Origin: Leptospira sp.
GTDB taxonomy: Bacteria > Spirochaetota > Leptospiria > Leptospirales > Leptospiraceae
NCBI GenBank assembly: GCA_027531445.1
Contig: JAPZRK010000004.1
Span: forward strand, 51,397 to 115,396
DNA length: 64,000 nucleotides
Direction of reading: 5' to 3'
Position 1 is the first letter of the stretch, and the number at the start of each line of letters is the position of its first letter. The notes under the pieces are model-generated. The model saw only the letters and a list, made by a program, of their open reading frames with translations. It did not search any database and had not been told where the DNA came from. This document shows, in pieces, positions 26,901 through 35,588 of this stretch. A program made the position numbers and the translations under genes.

Positions 26901-28658
26901 TTATGCGTGAATTAAAATCTTTTTCTTTCCTCTAATTTTAGTTAGATTGGAATCCAAAATCGCAGAACTATCCAAAATATAACTTTCAGAAATCAACTTT
27001 CGTTTTTCCCTACGGTCAACTTTAGCACGTCCAATATTTCGTTCCAAAAGCATACTTACCATAAATCGCGCCGCAGATTCCACCACTTCGAAAGAGAGTT
27101 CTTCTCTGAGAGTAGTCGCCTGGATCTCAGTGAATTCACGAACGACGGTTTCAAACTTTGTCCATATTTCCTTCAGGTCGGATGATACAGCGAACTGCGA
27201 CATCTCTTCTTGAAAATAAGCACGAAGGATCCCTGTTTCACTCATCCCAGAAACAATACCACCAATACAAGCAACCGTCTGCAATTGAGTGGTTCCTTCA
27301 TAAATGTTGGTAATGCGAACATCACGATAAATCCGTGCGACATCATAGTCTTCTGTATAACCAGAACCACCATGAATCTGTAGGGCATCATAAGCGACGG
27401 CATTGGCAAGTTCGGTGATATAGTATTTGGAAAGTGGAGTAAAGAGTCCGGCTAACTTTTCCCATTTTTTGAAAGATTCATCTTTGCGGATTTCTTTTTC
27501 AGAGATTCCATTCATCTTTCCTCTTTCTTCTTTCCATCGGTATAAATCTACAGCGCGACTTGCTTCATAAAGAATGCAACGCATGCCTGATACTTCCCGT
27601 TCCATACGATCCAACATCTTTTTTACTGCGGAAATCTGCTCAATTGGTTTGCCAAACTGAACCCTTTCGGATGCATATTTTTTTGCTTCCATAAAACCTG
27701 CAGTCGCGATCCCCATTGCTTGTGCCGCAATATTGAGCCTTGCTTGGTTCATCATTGCCATTGAATATTTGACAAGTCCTTTCCCTTCTTCTCCAATCAG
27801 AATCCCGGGACTATTTTCAAAAACTACCTCACATGTTGGTGAGCAGTGGAGTCCCATTTTCTTTTCGATGGAAGCGACAAACACATCTTTGGAATGAACG
27901 AGAAAAAAGGAAAGACCTCTCGCTCCGCTTGTCGTGGAACCTGTTCGCGCAAGTGTTAGGATGATAGAAGGTATGCCTGCAAAACCACATGCATGAGTGA
28001 TAAATCTTTTTGTTCCAGTGATTTTCCAAACGCCGTCTTCACCTTTGACAGCTTTTGTTTGTAAGTTGGGAAGGTCGGAACCGTAATTGGGTTCTGTGAG
28101 TGCCATAGCACCACATAACTCACCCGCCGCCATCTTAGGAACAAACTCATGAATCATTTCATCAGTTCCAAATCTTTCGACAGTCTCAGCTAGGTTCATA
28201 CAACCAAGTGTGATCGCAAGGCCACCGTCGGCTCTTGAAACAGTTTCAGAAAGCATAGATTGGACGATGGATGGAAGGCCAAGTCCACCATAATGCCTGT
28301 GAATTCCGTATGGTAGGAGCCCCGCTGATTTGATCTTTTCAACAACTTCCACCATTTCTTTCGGGAAAGTGACTGTTCCGTCTTTGTATTTGAGTCCAAC
28401 TTCGTCCATTGCTTTTGCCACCTGAGAAATATCTTTTCCCGCGATGTCGCCTGCACCTTCTAAAGTCTGTCTATAATATTCGATCGCATCTTCATAGTTA
28501 CCTGGAGCAAATGCCAGTTCCTCTTTGTTCGACTTTTGGTATTCGGCGAAGTCGGAAAAATTTTCTTCGTAGGCTTCAATGACTTCATTCCAATTTGTAA
28601 GGGAATCAAAGTGGTCTTTTAGATCTTCATTATCGCTAAAGTAATTATTTGAAATCAT
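26901..28658 (-). CDS. Acyl-CoA dehydrogenase
   Basis: 585 residues, the long form with a C-terminal extension. FAD and substrate motifs are clear: ALTEPNYGSD, KITGTKRFIT, ERVQFGKPI, QIHGGSGYTEDY and the catalytic-base region RITNIYEGTTQLQ, where the Glu is expected to abstract the alpha proton. It would introduce the first double bond in fatty acyl-CoA oxidation, passing electrons to electron-transfer flavoprotein. The N-terminal 60 residues and the last 100 go beyond the minimal fold, as in DmdC/FadE-like members, so the chain length preference is unknown. Leptospira grow on fatty acids, which fits. Confidence 0.92.
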   Translation of the reverse strand: MISNNYFSDNEDLKDHFDSLTNWNEVIEAYEENFSDFAEYQKSNKEELAFAPGNYEDAIEYYRQTLEGAGDIAGKDISQVAKAMDEVGLKYKDGTVTFPKEMVEVVEKIKSAGLLPYGIHRHYGGLGLPSIVQSMLSETVSRADGGLAITLGCMNLAETVERFGTDEMIHEFVPKMAAGELCGAMALTEPNYGSDLPNLQTKAVKGEDGVWKITGTKRFITHACGFAGIPSIILTLARTGSTTSGARGLSFFLVHSKDVFVASIEKKMGLHCSPTCEVVFENSPGILIGEEGKGLVKYSMAMMNQARLNIAAQAMGIATAGFMEAKKYASERVQFGKPIEQISAVKKMLDRMEREVSGMRCILYEASRAVDLYRWKEERGKMNGISEKEIRKDESFKKWEKLAGLFTPLSKYYITELANAVAYDALQIHGGSGYTEDYDVARIYRDVRITNIYEGTTQLQTVACIGGIVSGMSETGILRAYFQEEMSQFAVSSDLKEIWTKFETVVREFTEIQATTLREELSFEVVESAARFMVSMLLERNIGRAKVDRREKRKLISESYILDSSAILDSNLTKIRGKKKILIHA

Positions 28659-28743
28659 ATACTCTCCTTAGGTAGAGTGTTTCTATATCAATTTTCCAAG
28701 GTTTCCAAAAGATCACAAACGATTTTTTTCGAAAAATGGTTCG

Positions 28744-30276
28744 TTATCTAATCTTTTCTGCCTGATCCGAAATTGCCGCAATCTGGTCCTGTAGAATTCT
28801 CGTATTGTCGGCAACGACTTGGACTGCATCTTCAATGCTTTGAGCCGCACGCATGACTTCCTGATTTCCTAGACTTTGTTCATTTGCAATGATTTCTAAC
28901 TGGGATGATAGATTTTTGAGCTCTACTTGTGATGAAACAACACGAGCATTCAAGTTTTGCATTTCAATCACCTTTGAATTAAAAATACGAATGCTCTCTT
29001 CGATCGCTTTTAATTCCTTTTGTTGGCTATTTGTCATACTCGAAGCATGGACAGCTGACTTGTTCCCCAATTCAAGATCTGTTCGAGATTTGGTGATCGT
29101 TTTGGAAATGATACTTGCGTTATTTGCAGAATTATCTGCAAGTTTTGCTACCTCTTGTGCAACGACGGCAAATCCTCGTCCGTGTTCTCCCGCACGAGCC
29201 GCTTCGATGGAAGCATTCAATGCGAGTAGATTTGTCTGATCTGCAATTTCCTTCATAATCTGGTTTACGTCTTCCACCTTCTGGAATGATCCGCGCACTT
29301 CAGCGAGTGCATCATTTAAGGAAGTCATAGACGCAGATACATCCCCACTGAAGTTTGAGGATTGGTTGACTTGATTGGAAATTTGTTCTATTTGAGTTCG
29401 TATGTCTCGTACAATGGTATCCAGTGTATAACTTTCTTCATTCAATTTTTCAATCTTTAGGTATTGGTCTTTTACAAACTTTGCTGAATTTTCTGTAGAT
29501 TGAGAGATCTCTGTTAATGACGCGCTGATCTGTTCAATTGACGCCGCTTGTGTTTGCACTTGAGAGTTTAAATCTTCCGTGAATGTTTTTAAGGAATCAA
29601 CTGAAACATTTAATTTTTCACCTACAAGGATCATATCTGCTTTTTGTTTTTCAACTGCAGATGCATGTTCATCTGCTTTCTGCTTTGCATTCAAAGCCGA
29701 TTCCTTAATGTCAATCAACAAGCTGACCACCTTACCAACGGTATATGTCGCTGTCACTACAAATAAAACTTTTACGGCTTCAACAGTAAAGGATACAGAA
29801 TATGGCAACTTGAAAGTGTCGGCACTTTCGATAAACTCGACTCCTAAAAAGTATGCGATAACAAGCGTCAATATATGTAAAATTGTATGCAATACTCCGA
29901 TAATCGCTGTCTGCTTTCGGGAGAATAACAATCCAGAGTAAATGATAATAAAAATGCTCACTATCATTTGGACGCCAGATTTTAAGGATGCAACAGATAT
30001 GTCCTTATCAATGAGTGCCTGTCCGAGAGTACTAACATACAAACTGACCGTATCGAATAATAAGAACATAAATGCTTGGGGGTTTTTGCCTTTCTTAAGA
30101 AGAAAGGATTCGTAAATGGCAGAAAAAAGAAAGATGGAAGTCCCTGCTAACATGCAAAGAATCTGTAAATATTTCAAAGAACCAAGGGCAGATAAAATTC
30201 CAGATAAAAAAAGGGCTGTCAGAAAGAAACGGATTCCGTTTATACTTTTTGCCCCTTGAAGGTTAAAATGATCCAT
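28744..30276 (-). CDS. Methyl-accepting chemotaxis-like protein with polytopic N-terminus
   Basis: 510 residues. The first 185 contain about six membrane segments in place of the common periplasmic sensor flanked by two helices. A coiled-coil linker follows, then the signalling domain with the conserved tip NLLALNASIEAARAGEHGRG (about residues 345-364) and FAVVAQEVAKLAD. There is no HAMP and no C-terminal pentapeptide. It would pass signals to CheA/CheW, or act in another pathway. Its start faces the thiol-peroxidase-like gene across a 167-base region that holds copies of the TGCAAC-N3-GTTGCA motif, so both may share control. Confidence 0.88.
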   Translation of the reverse strand: MDHFNLQGAKSINGIRFFLTALFLSGILSALGSLKYLQILCMLAGTSIFLFSAIYESFLLKKGKNPQAFMFLLFDTVSLYVSTLGQALIDKDISVASLKSGVQMIVSIFIIIYSGLLFSRKQTAIIGVLHTILHILTLVIAYFLGVEFIESADTFKLPYSVSFTVEAVKVLFVVTATYTVGKVVSLLIDIKESALNAKQKADEHASAVEKQKADMILVGEKLNVSVDSLKTFTEDLNSQVQTQAASIEQISASLTEISQSTENSAKFVKDQYLKIEKLNEESYTLDTIVRDIRTQIEQISNQVNQSSNFSGDVSASMTSLNDALAEVRGSFQKVEDVNQIMKEIADQTNLLALNASIEAARAGEHGRGFAVVAQEVAKLADNSANNASIISKTITKSRTDLELGNKSAVHASSMTNSQQKELKAIEESIRIFNSKVIEMQNLNARVVSSQVELKNLSSQLEIIANEQSLGNQEVMRAAQSIEDAVQVVADNTRILQDQIAAISDQAEKIR

Positions 30277-30347
30277 TCACCATGATTGCTTCGTTTTCAT
30301 TTGTATGACAAGAAATTCTCGGTTTGGTATGATTTAAAATATACAAA

Positions 30348-30362
30348 CGCAATTAAGTTGCA
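30348..30362. promoter_or_regulatory. Operator copy A (CGCAAT-N3-GTTGCA)
   Basis: CGCAATTAAGTTGCA matches 10 of 12 arm positions of the perfect dyad at 24504-24518 with the same three-base spacer. It lies just upstream of a TTGACA (30371-30376) that would be the minus-35 box of the gene at 30444. Confidence 0.5.
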
Positions 30363-30370
30363 AAATAAAA

Positions 30371-30412
30371 TTGACACCCAATTCGATCAGCCTAATTTGC
30401 AACTAGATTGCA
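30371..30412 (+). promoter_or_regulatory. Promoter of the thiol-peroxidase-like gene with overlapping operator copy B
   Basis: TTGACA (30371-30376), a 16-base spacer and TAATTT (30393-30398) make a plausible sigma70 promoter. The dyad TGCAACTAGATTGCA (30398-30412), with 11 of 12 arm positions matching, begins at the end of the minus-10 box and covers the expected transcription start, a typical repressor position. A further GTTGCA half-site is at 30424-30429. Confidence 0.55.
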
Positions 30413-30443
30413 TTCGATACTGAGTTGCAAAGGAAGGTGAAAT

Positions 30444-30968
30444 ATGCAGGTTCTATTAGGGGATCAACCCATTGAAGTATATGGAAACAAACCAAAAACT
30501 GGCAATCCTCTGGTTGGTAGGTTTGTACTGCCACCGGCCTATAATACAAAACGTGCCCTTCGAGATATTGACCTAACCAAAGGCATCGTAATTCTCTCTA
30601 CTCTTCCTAATATCAAATCAAACGCATGTACAACTCAAGTTTTGGATTTAGAGAATGAGATCAAAAAAAGAAAACTAAATGCAAAGTTATATCATGTTGC
30701 TTGTGATTGCCCGGATCATTGGGAGGAAGTCAGACAACTTCACCCCTTTTTAAAAGCTAAGGGGTTTACGCTCGAAAAGGCAAACCCAGCCGATGTGGAA
30801 ACTTTCAAAAAAAGCTTAGGTGTAGGTGTTGCAGGTTCCAAAAGAATTGTTCATGGTCTTTTTGCCTTTCAAGATGGAAAACTATTAAAGGCATACATTC
30901 CAAGGCAACAGTATGGCTCACCTAACATCAAAAAGTTTTTAAATTCTATTTTTGGGAATGGAAAGTGA
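30444..30968 (+). CDS. Thiol peroxidase-like (Tpx-type) peroxiredoxin
   Basis: 174 residues, cytoplasmic. The order of segments follows Tpx: a short N-terminal hairpin (VLLGDQPIEVYGN), then KGIVILSTLPNIKSNAC, where Cys62 aligns with the peroxidatic Cys and SxxC replaces TxxC, then CDCP at residues 87-90 near the usual resolving position, and GVAGSKRIVHGLFAF late in the fold. It would reduce hydroperoxides using thioredoxin. The AAGGAAGG ribosome site is strong. The region upstream carries the shared operator motif, so expression is probably controlled together with the metal island. Sequence is divergent enough that peroxidase activity needs proof. Confidence 0.72.
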   Translation: MQVLLGDQPIEVYGNKPKTGNPLVGRFVLPPAYNTKRALRDIDLTKGIVILSTLPNIKSNACTTQVLDLENEIKKRKLNAKLYHVACDCPDHWEEVRQLHPFLKAKGFTLEKANPADVETFKKSLGVGVAGSKRIVHGLFAFQDGKLLKAYIPRQQYGSPNIKKFLNSIFGNGK

Positions 30969-30977
30969 AGTCAATCC

Positions 30978-31111
30978 TCACAATCCCAAATCCATCTTTG
31001 CAAGTGCATCGGCCAATGGAAGGATTCGCAATCCACCTGCCTTGGACCTGAGAGAAGTGTGATTTTTTCAGAAAGGTCATCTCTGATGAAGGAAGAAACG
31101 GAGCGAAACAT
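30978..31111 (-). pseudogene. Internally deleted relic of a DUF4143-type AAA ATPase
   Basis: On the minus strand, an ATG at 31111 opens MFRSVSSFIRDDLSEKITLL and SGPRQV, the start of the P-loop of AAA-type ATPases with DUF4143 (normally GPRQVGKT). Exactly where GKT should follow, the reading shifts by one frame into GGLRILPLADALAKMDLGL and a stop at 30978-30980, a typical C-terminus for such proteins. The junction falls in a GGTGG at about 31033-31037 that would be present at both ends, pointing to a deletion of almost the whole gene between short repeats. The remnant cannot be active. Confidence 0.65.
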
Positions 31112-31197
31112 TCTTTATTAAATTTGACATCAATTCCGAGAAAGACATGACTTTTCCGGAATACGCGCAGAATTAGCCAAAACGATTTTTTGTCCGA

Positions 31198-32772
31198 TTA
31201 CTTAATATTTTTAGCTCTCCATTCATTCCAATCTTTCCTTGTGCGGAAATGTTCGCCTGTAATCGCAGTGAGTGCATAATAAGAAAGTTTGCGTTTTTCT
31301 CCTTCTTCACCATTGACAAACTCAAAAAGGAGTGGTATTGAATCTTTGCTCTTTCTTTTTGCAATCTCCTCTAAGGCTGGCCGATAAACGTTCGCATCAT
31401 TTTCTCTTGCGGAACCTTCTAACACAAGTCTTGCGTCTTCACCCGGGATGAGTGCGACAGCCGATAGAATTTGAGGTGCGAGTTTGGGACGATCCTGAAG
31501 GAGACCTTTTAGCGTTTTGAGAGAAGATGGGTCTGCGATGGAACCAATAGCTTCCAATGCATAAGAAACAAGTTTCGGATCACTGTCCTTCAATGCATTT
31601 TCCAAATCAGGTAAAGCTTCTTTTGCACCTAAAATTCCTAGAGACCAAGCCGAACCATACCTACCCTCTTTGCTTTGCGATACTAGCACCTTGCGTAGTA
31701 TGGAAATCGATCTTTTGTCGCCTAACCAGCCCAAACTTTCGGCAAATTGATCACGCTCGGGCGTTGACTCTAATAGAAGATGCTGTTCGATTTTCTCGCG
31801 TCCTGCTGAATATCTTTGCCTACCAATAATTTTTGCCGCACTTCCCCAAGTATATTTTTTATCACCCTGTAACAAAGTGAGTGCAATCTTCCCTGCCTCT
31901 TGTGAGGGAATCTGTGACAAAACATCTGTCACATACATACGGGTCTCTGGTTCATCGACATCGAGGAGCGGAAACGTCAGTCCAATGGTTTTCGGATCTG
32001 AAATTTCTATAAGAGCGAGGGATGCGTTTTCTTTCCCTTTAGAATATTTGGCTTTTAAAGCGGTAACGAGCAAGTCTACACCTCTTTGACTCTTGATACG
32101 GCCAAGTGCTAAATAACTTGCGGCAAGTGTCGGAGACTCATCTTCTATCTTGGTAAGCTGGAGTAGATAAGATTCTCCAGATTTAACACCTAACTTCCCA
32201 ATTACCATGGCGTACGTTTTGTCTTTTTCACGGTCTCTATTTTTACGCGCGAGACTCACAATGGCCTCACCTTGATCCTTCGCCCTGATTTGTACAAGAG
32301 TATCGACAGCTTGCAATCTCAAAGTGGAATCGGAAGCGTCAAGCAAAGGAACAATTTTGCTTCCCGCACGTGCGTCTTTCATTCTAGCTAATGCGTCCAA
32401 GTAAACGTCCTTTGGATTTTCTTTGTCTTCCGATAGAAGTCTAGTGATGGACGTAGTTGATTCTTTATCCTCTAAATCACCAAGTGCAATCGCCGCACCA
32501 GCTCGCACACCCGGCTCTTTGTCGTTTAACAAAGTTCTAAGCTTGGGTATGGCTTTCTTTTCTTTTCTACTACCAAGTTGTATGGTAGCCTGCGACCTAA
32601 TGAAAACATCTTCCGAATCCAATTGTTTGACCAAATCTTGAGTTGGAATTTCAGCTTCAGAAACTTCTTCTAACATGGGTTTTTGGGGTCCTGTAGTTGG
32701 TTCACAGGAAATCAAAAAAAATCCTGTTACAATGATTAAAAATAAATTGCAATGAAAAACGAATTTCAACAT
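31198..32772 (-). CDS. HEAT-repeat lipoprotein
   Basis: 524 residues. The signal sequence ends in FFLISC (lipid Cys about 23). From about residue 45 the protein is an array of 30-35 residue alpha-hairpin repeats of the HEAT / PBS-lyase type, seen in RSQATIQLGSRKEKKAIPKL, RAGAAIALGDLEDKES and AWSLGILGAKEALPDLENAL. Such arrays form curved surfaces for protein binding. The C-terminal part ends with an RTRKDWNEWRAKN motif that I recall from other bacterial HEAT proteins. A scaffold at the envelope is likely; the partner is unknown. Confidence 0.8.
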   Translation of the reverse strand: MLKFVFHCNLFLIIVTGFFLISCEPTTGPQKPMLEEVSEAEIPTQDLVKQLDSEDVFIRSQATIQLGSRKEKKAIPKLRTLLNDKEPGVRAGAAIALGDLEDKESTTSITRLLSEDKENPKDVYLDALARMKDARAGSKIVPLLDASDSTLRLQAVDTLVQIRAKDQGEAIVSLARKNRDREKDKTYAMVIGKLGVKSGESYLLQLTKIEDESPTLAASYLALGRIKSQRGVDLLVTALKAKYSKGKENASLALIEISDPKTIGLTFPLLDVDEPETRMYVTDVLSQIPSQEAGKIALTLLQGDKKYTWGSAAKIIGRQRYSAGREKIEQHLLLESTPERDQFAESLGWLGDKRSISILRKVLVSQSKEGRYGSAWSLGILGAKEALPDLENALKDSDPKLVSYALEAIGSIADPSSLKTLKGLLQDRPKLAPQILSAVALIPGEDARLVLEGSARENDANVYRPALEEIAKRKSKDSIPLLFEFVNGEEGEKRKLSYYALTAITGEHFRTRKDWNEWRAKNIK

Positions 32773-32861
32773 AAGTATGTCCCAAAAGTTATTAGCTAAA
32801 TTGAATTTGTAAATAGGAATATAAAACTATAAATCATTTTTGAGAAAAACAGGGCTCGATC

Positions 32862-32919
32862 AAAAAATAAAAAATCCATTCCCATAAAAGCAGATGTCCT
32901 GCTCTTATTAGAAATGGAT
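32862..32919 (-). terminator. Strong Rho-independent terminator after the 32945 gene
   Basis: On the minus strand, ATCCATT pairs with AATGGAT and, further in, ATAA/TTAT and AGCA/TGCT pair, making a long interrupted stem (32874-32919). It is followed by TTTTTTATTTTTTG (32861-32873). It is placed 25 bases after the stop codon. Confidence 0.8.
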
Positions 32920-32944
32920 CTAGAATTGAAGATAGTCTTATTGA

Positions 32945-33628
32945 CTAACTTTTGGGAACTGAACTGCGAACTTCTTCCAACGAAGTAAGTTCCTTTCTCC
33001 AAATTTTTAAATCTTTCTCTGCATTCACCTTGTCAGTGGCATTGGCTAAATTGTTTTCCATCCAGTATTCCACCATTTGAATTCTTGATTCTAATTCGTG
33101 GATTTTGAAATCAAAGTATGCTTTCTGTTTGGCTGGCTCTGGTTTTTTCGGCTCAGATCCAGGAGTCGAACCAGCTTCTGCCCATTTATTTTTTGAAAGA
33201 TCACTTGCGATGCTTGCATCAACCGCCGTGAAGTCTTCCAGATTTTGCATCACAGCTTTTTCCTCAGCTTCTGACTGTAAGGGACGGATTTCCCTTGGAA
33301 TGTAAAAGTTTTTGGGATATTTTGCGGCAAAGTCCCTCCACTCCTCTTTTACTTTCTCCTTTCGATCCGGCTTCCTTTCGAGAGCAAAGGGCCAAAGGGT
33401 TTCTGCCTGAGACAGTTCGTCATCGTCTGGATTGGGAGCTTCAGCAAATTCAGGATCATCAAATAATGATTTAGCTGTCGTTCGAATGGACCTATCGGAA
33501 TCGTCCTCCAAACTAAAATTAGATTTTGAGCGTGGACCCTCACCTTTTTTTGTAAAGAGGAGTGTTGTAGCGAAGACTAAAGCAAGAAGCCCTAGCCCTC
33601 CTAAAATTATTTTTTTACGATCTTCCAT
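32945..33628 (-). CDS. Single-pass membrane protein with charged soluble domain, unknown function
   Basis: 227 residues. One membrane segment (IILGGLGLLALVFATTLLF, residues 7-25) follows a short basic N-terminus (MEDRKK), so the bulk probably faces the periplasm. The rest is highly charged, with an acidic stretch around residues 60-72 and helical C-terminal 60 residues (KIHELESRIQMVEYWMENN). No domain recognised. It starts 14 bases after the SGNH hydrolase stop and could share its transcript; a strong terminator follows. Confidence 0.7.
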   Translation of the reverse strand: MEDRKKIILGGLGLLALVFATTLLFTKKGEGPRSKSNFSLEDDSDRSIRTTAKSLFDDPEFAEAPNPDDDELSQAETLWPFALERKPDRKEKVKEEWRDFAAKYPKNFYIPREIRPLQSEAEEKAVMQNLEDFTAVDASIASDLSKNKWAEAGSTPGSEPKKPEPAKQKAYFDFKIHELESRIQMVEYWMENNLANATDKVNAEKDLKIWRKELTSLEEVRSSVPKS

Positions 33629-33642
33629 GATACTCTCCTAAT

Positions 33643-34908
33643 CTATGCGAAGATAGAAACGACCCAAGAAATTGCCTGACCGAAAATATTTTCAGTAAGG
33701 AATTTTTTCAAATCAACTGGGTTTCTGTTTAGGGAATCATAATACCATGCTGTGTATTCGCTAACTTGAGGAATCGAAAGTCCATAACGTGTGTTAATTG
33801 ATTTAATCAATTCATTTGCAAATACCGCATGACCAAACATATTCGGATGGACTCCGTCTAAACCAAAAACTCCTGGTTGGTTTGGAAGTGGCCAGTTGGC
33901 ACGTGCGTTTCCAGGTGACCAACCAGATGCACTGCGTAACGGACGACCATTTTCTTTCATGTCATCAAAGATCACTTTTAAATCTGCAACTGCAAATCTC
34001 ATCGTTGCACCTTGTGCTTTGATTTCGTTATTCAACATGGTAAGGAAGTTCGAAATCGTTGCGATCTCTGTTGCATCCAAGACTTGATTCGGGTCAGAAA
34101 CAGAACCCCTATAGAATGCTTTTAGTCCTGAATAATTGGCTCTTCCATTAGGATCTGTGTATCTTTCAAGAAATGCAATGGCTGTTACATTCGGAATTGT
34201 GAAAAGAACTCCACCTTTAAGTGAACCCATAGCGGCCATTCTGCGGAAGAATTCACGGATGTCTCTTTTATATCGGGCTTCATCCAAACAATCGAGTGAT
34301 GTATGAAGGGCGGTGCAAAGTACGTGGTTGGCACCAGCTGTTCCAAAAAGGAATGTCGGTTTTACTTTTTCCATGATCTGTGTTTGTGTTCCAGCATCAC
34401 GAAGACCGAATTGGTGGAATTTGTCTGGTTCTTTACAGTCTTGCACTGTTACCCAGCGGTAAGTAAAATGATACCAAGTTCTCCAATACCAGTCTTTTAC
34501 TTGTTTGGTGGCGGTGATATCCTCGCATTTACCAGAAGTGCGAAGGAGAGTTGTATACTCTGCTCCCGTGATCCCTGCGTGTGTCGGAAGTGAAACTGTA
34601 GATGCGTTTCCACCGATGATTGAAGAAGCGATACAGAACACACCGCAATCCCATTTCAATACGTCTTCAAGATTTACATAAGGTCCTTTCAAAACATTAT
34701 AAGAAACCGAAGTACCGGCTTGTTTAGAGACAAGAACTGGGTATGCCCAATCTTGTGTTTTCTTTTCGACTGTTACACCGAAAAAACCATGGCTGAGGGA
34801 ATCTCCGACCACACCTACTTTTTGAAACAATTCCGCTTGGCTCTGTGACCAAACCGGCATGGTTGAGAATAAGGCAAAAAAGCTGCCTATTGCGATGATT
34901 TTTTTCAT
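33643..34908 (-). CDS. Secreted SGNH/GDSL-type hydrolase
   Basis: 421 residues from the ATG at 34908, which has a GGAGGA ribosome site; the frame is open to 35019 but the upstream part is not a signal sequence. The signal peptide is KKIIAIGSFFALFSTMPVWS. Block I is VVGDSLSHG with the nucleophilic Ser, the block III Asn is in GTAGANHVL (GANH instead of GxND), and block V is DGVHPNMFG with the catalytic Asp and His. This fits the lipase/esterase family that deacylates lipids or sugars outside the cytoplasm. Several cysteines (for example CGVFC, CTALHTSLDC) may form disulfides. Divergent from the gene at 35073. Confidence 0.82.
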   Translation of the reverse strand: MKKIIAIGSFFALFSTMPVWSQSQAELFQKVGVVGDSLSHGFFGVTVEKKTQDWAYPVLVSKQAGTSVSYNVLKGPYVNLEDVLKWDCGVFCIASSIIGGNASTVSLPTHAGITGAEYTTLLRTSGKCEDITATKQVKDWYWRTWYHFTYRWVTVQDCKEPDKFHQFGLRDAGTQTQIMEKVKPTFLFGTAGANHVLCTALHTSLDCLDEARYKRDIREFFRRMAAMGSLKGGVLFTIPNVTAIAFLERYTDPNGRANYSGLKAFYRGSVSDPNQVLDATEIATISNFLTMLNNEIKAQGATMRFAVADLKVIFDDMKENGRPLRSASGWSPGNARANWPLPNQPGVFGLDGVHPNMFGHAVFANELIKSINTRYGLSIPQVSEYTAWYYDSLNRNPVDLKKFLTENIFGQAISWVVSIFA

Positions 34909-35072
34909 TTTGTCCTCCAAACGAAACATATTTAACATATTTACGCCATTTGTAACATTTCTGCGCGTTTTTGAACCAGTGTCAAGTTTTTTGAGTCCAT
35001 TCCTGTAAAAAAATTTCAAATTATGTCCAATTTTACTTCCCTAGGGATGGTTTCTCAAAGGATTCTCTGGGG

Positions 35073-35588
35073 ATGAACCTTCTTCGAACCCCTTCCTTTG
35101 TTTTTTTTGTCTTTGTGCTTCTCTTATTTTATACCCCCATCATACAAAGTGAGGGAAAAAAGAAGGTCCAGCAGACAACGAATGGAAACACGAACTCCCA
35201 CACGGATGCAAACCATGTGCTTTTGGAAACACTTGGCACTGTATCAGCACAAGGCTTGTATTTAACTTACATGGCAATTGGAAGCCTTGCCGATGGATTT
35301 GTCTCCCAAGCATATGACAAAGATACGACAAAGACCATAATGGAATCGTATGTTGGTCTTGCGTCGATTTGTAAAAATCAATTAGCCAAATTGATTCGAG
35401 AAGGAGGACTCAGTCCGGACGATAGACAAATCCTAAAAGAAATTGAAGGAACTTATGAATATCTCATCAAACAAGGTGAATCGATCTTACGATTCATTGA
35501 GACAAGCGAGACTGACGAGTTAACTCATTTTGAAACAAATCGAAAGGAAGCAGGCAAACGCATCGACAAACTTTTGAACTTAAAATAA
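35073..35588 (+). CDS. Exported protein of unknown function
   Basis: 171 residues with a hydrophobic signal sequence (FVFFVFVLLLFYTPIIQS). After a Thr/Asn-rich spacer the mature part is predicted mostly helical, with a Gly/Ala-containing segment (GLYLTYMAIGSLADGF) and a charged C-terminal half. No family recognised. Its last 64 bases overlap the 3' end of the convergent acyltransferase gene, so both C-termini are encoded by the same DNA in opposite directions. Confidence 0.65.
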   Translation: MNLLRTPSFVFFVFVLLLFYTPIIQSEGKKKVQQTTNGNTNSHTDANHVLLETLGTVSAQGLYLTYMAIGSLADGFVSQAYDKDTTKTIMESYVGLASICKNQLAKLIREGGLSPDDRQILKEIEGTYEYLIKQGESILRFIETSETDELTHFETNRKEAGKRIDKLLNLK

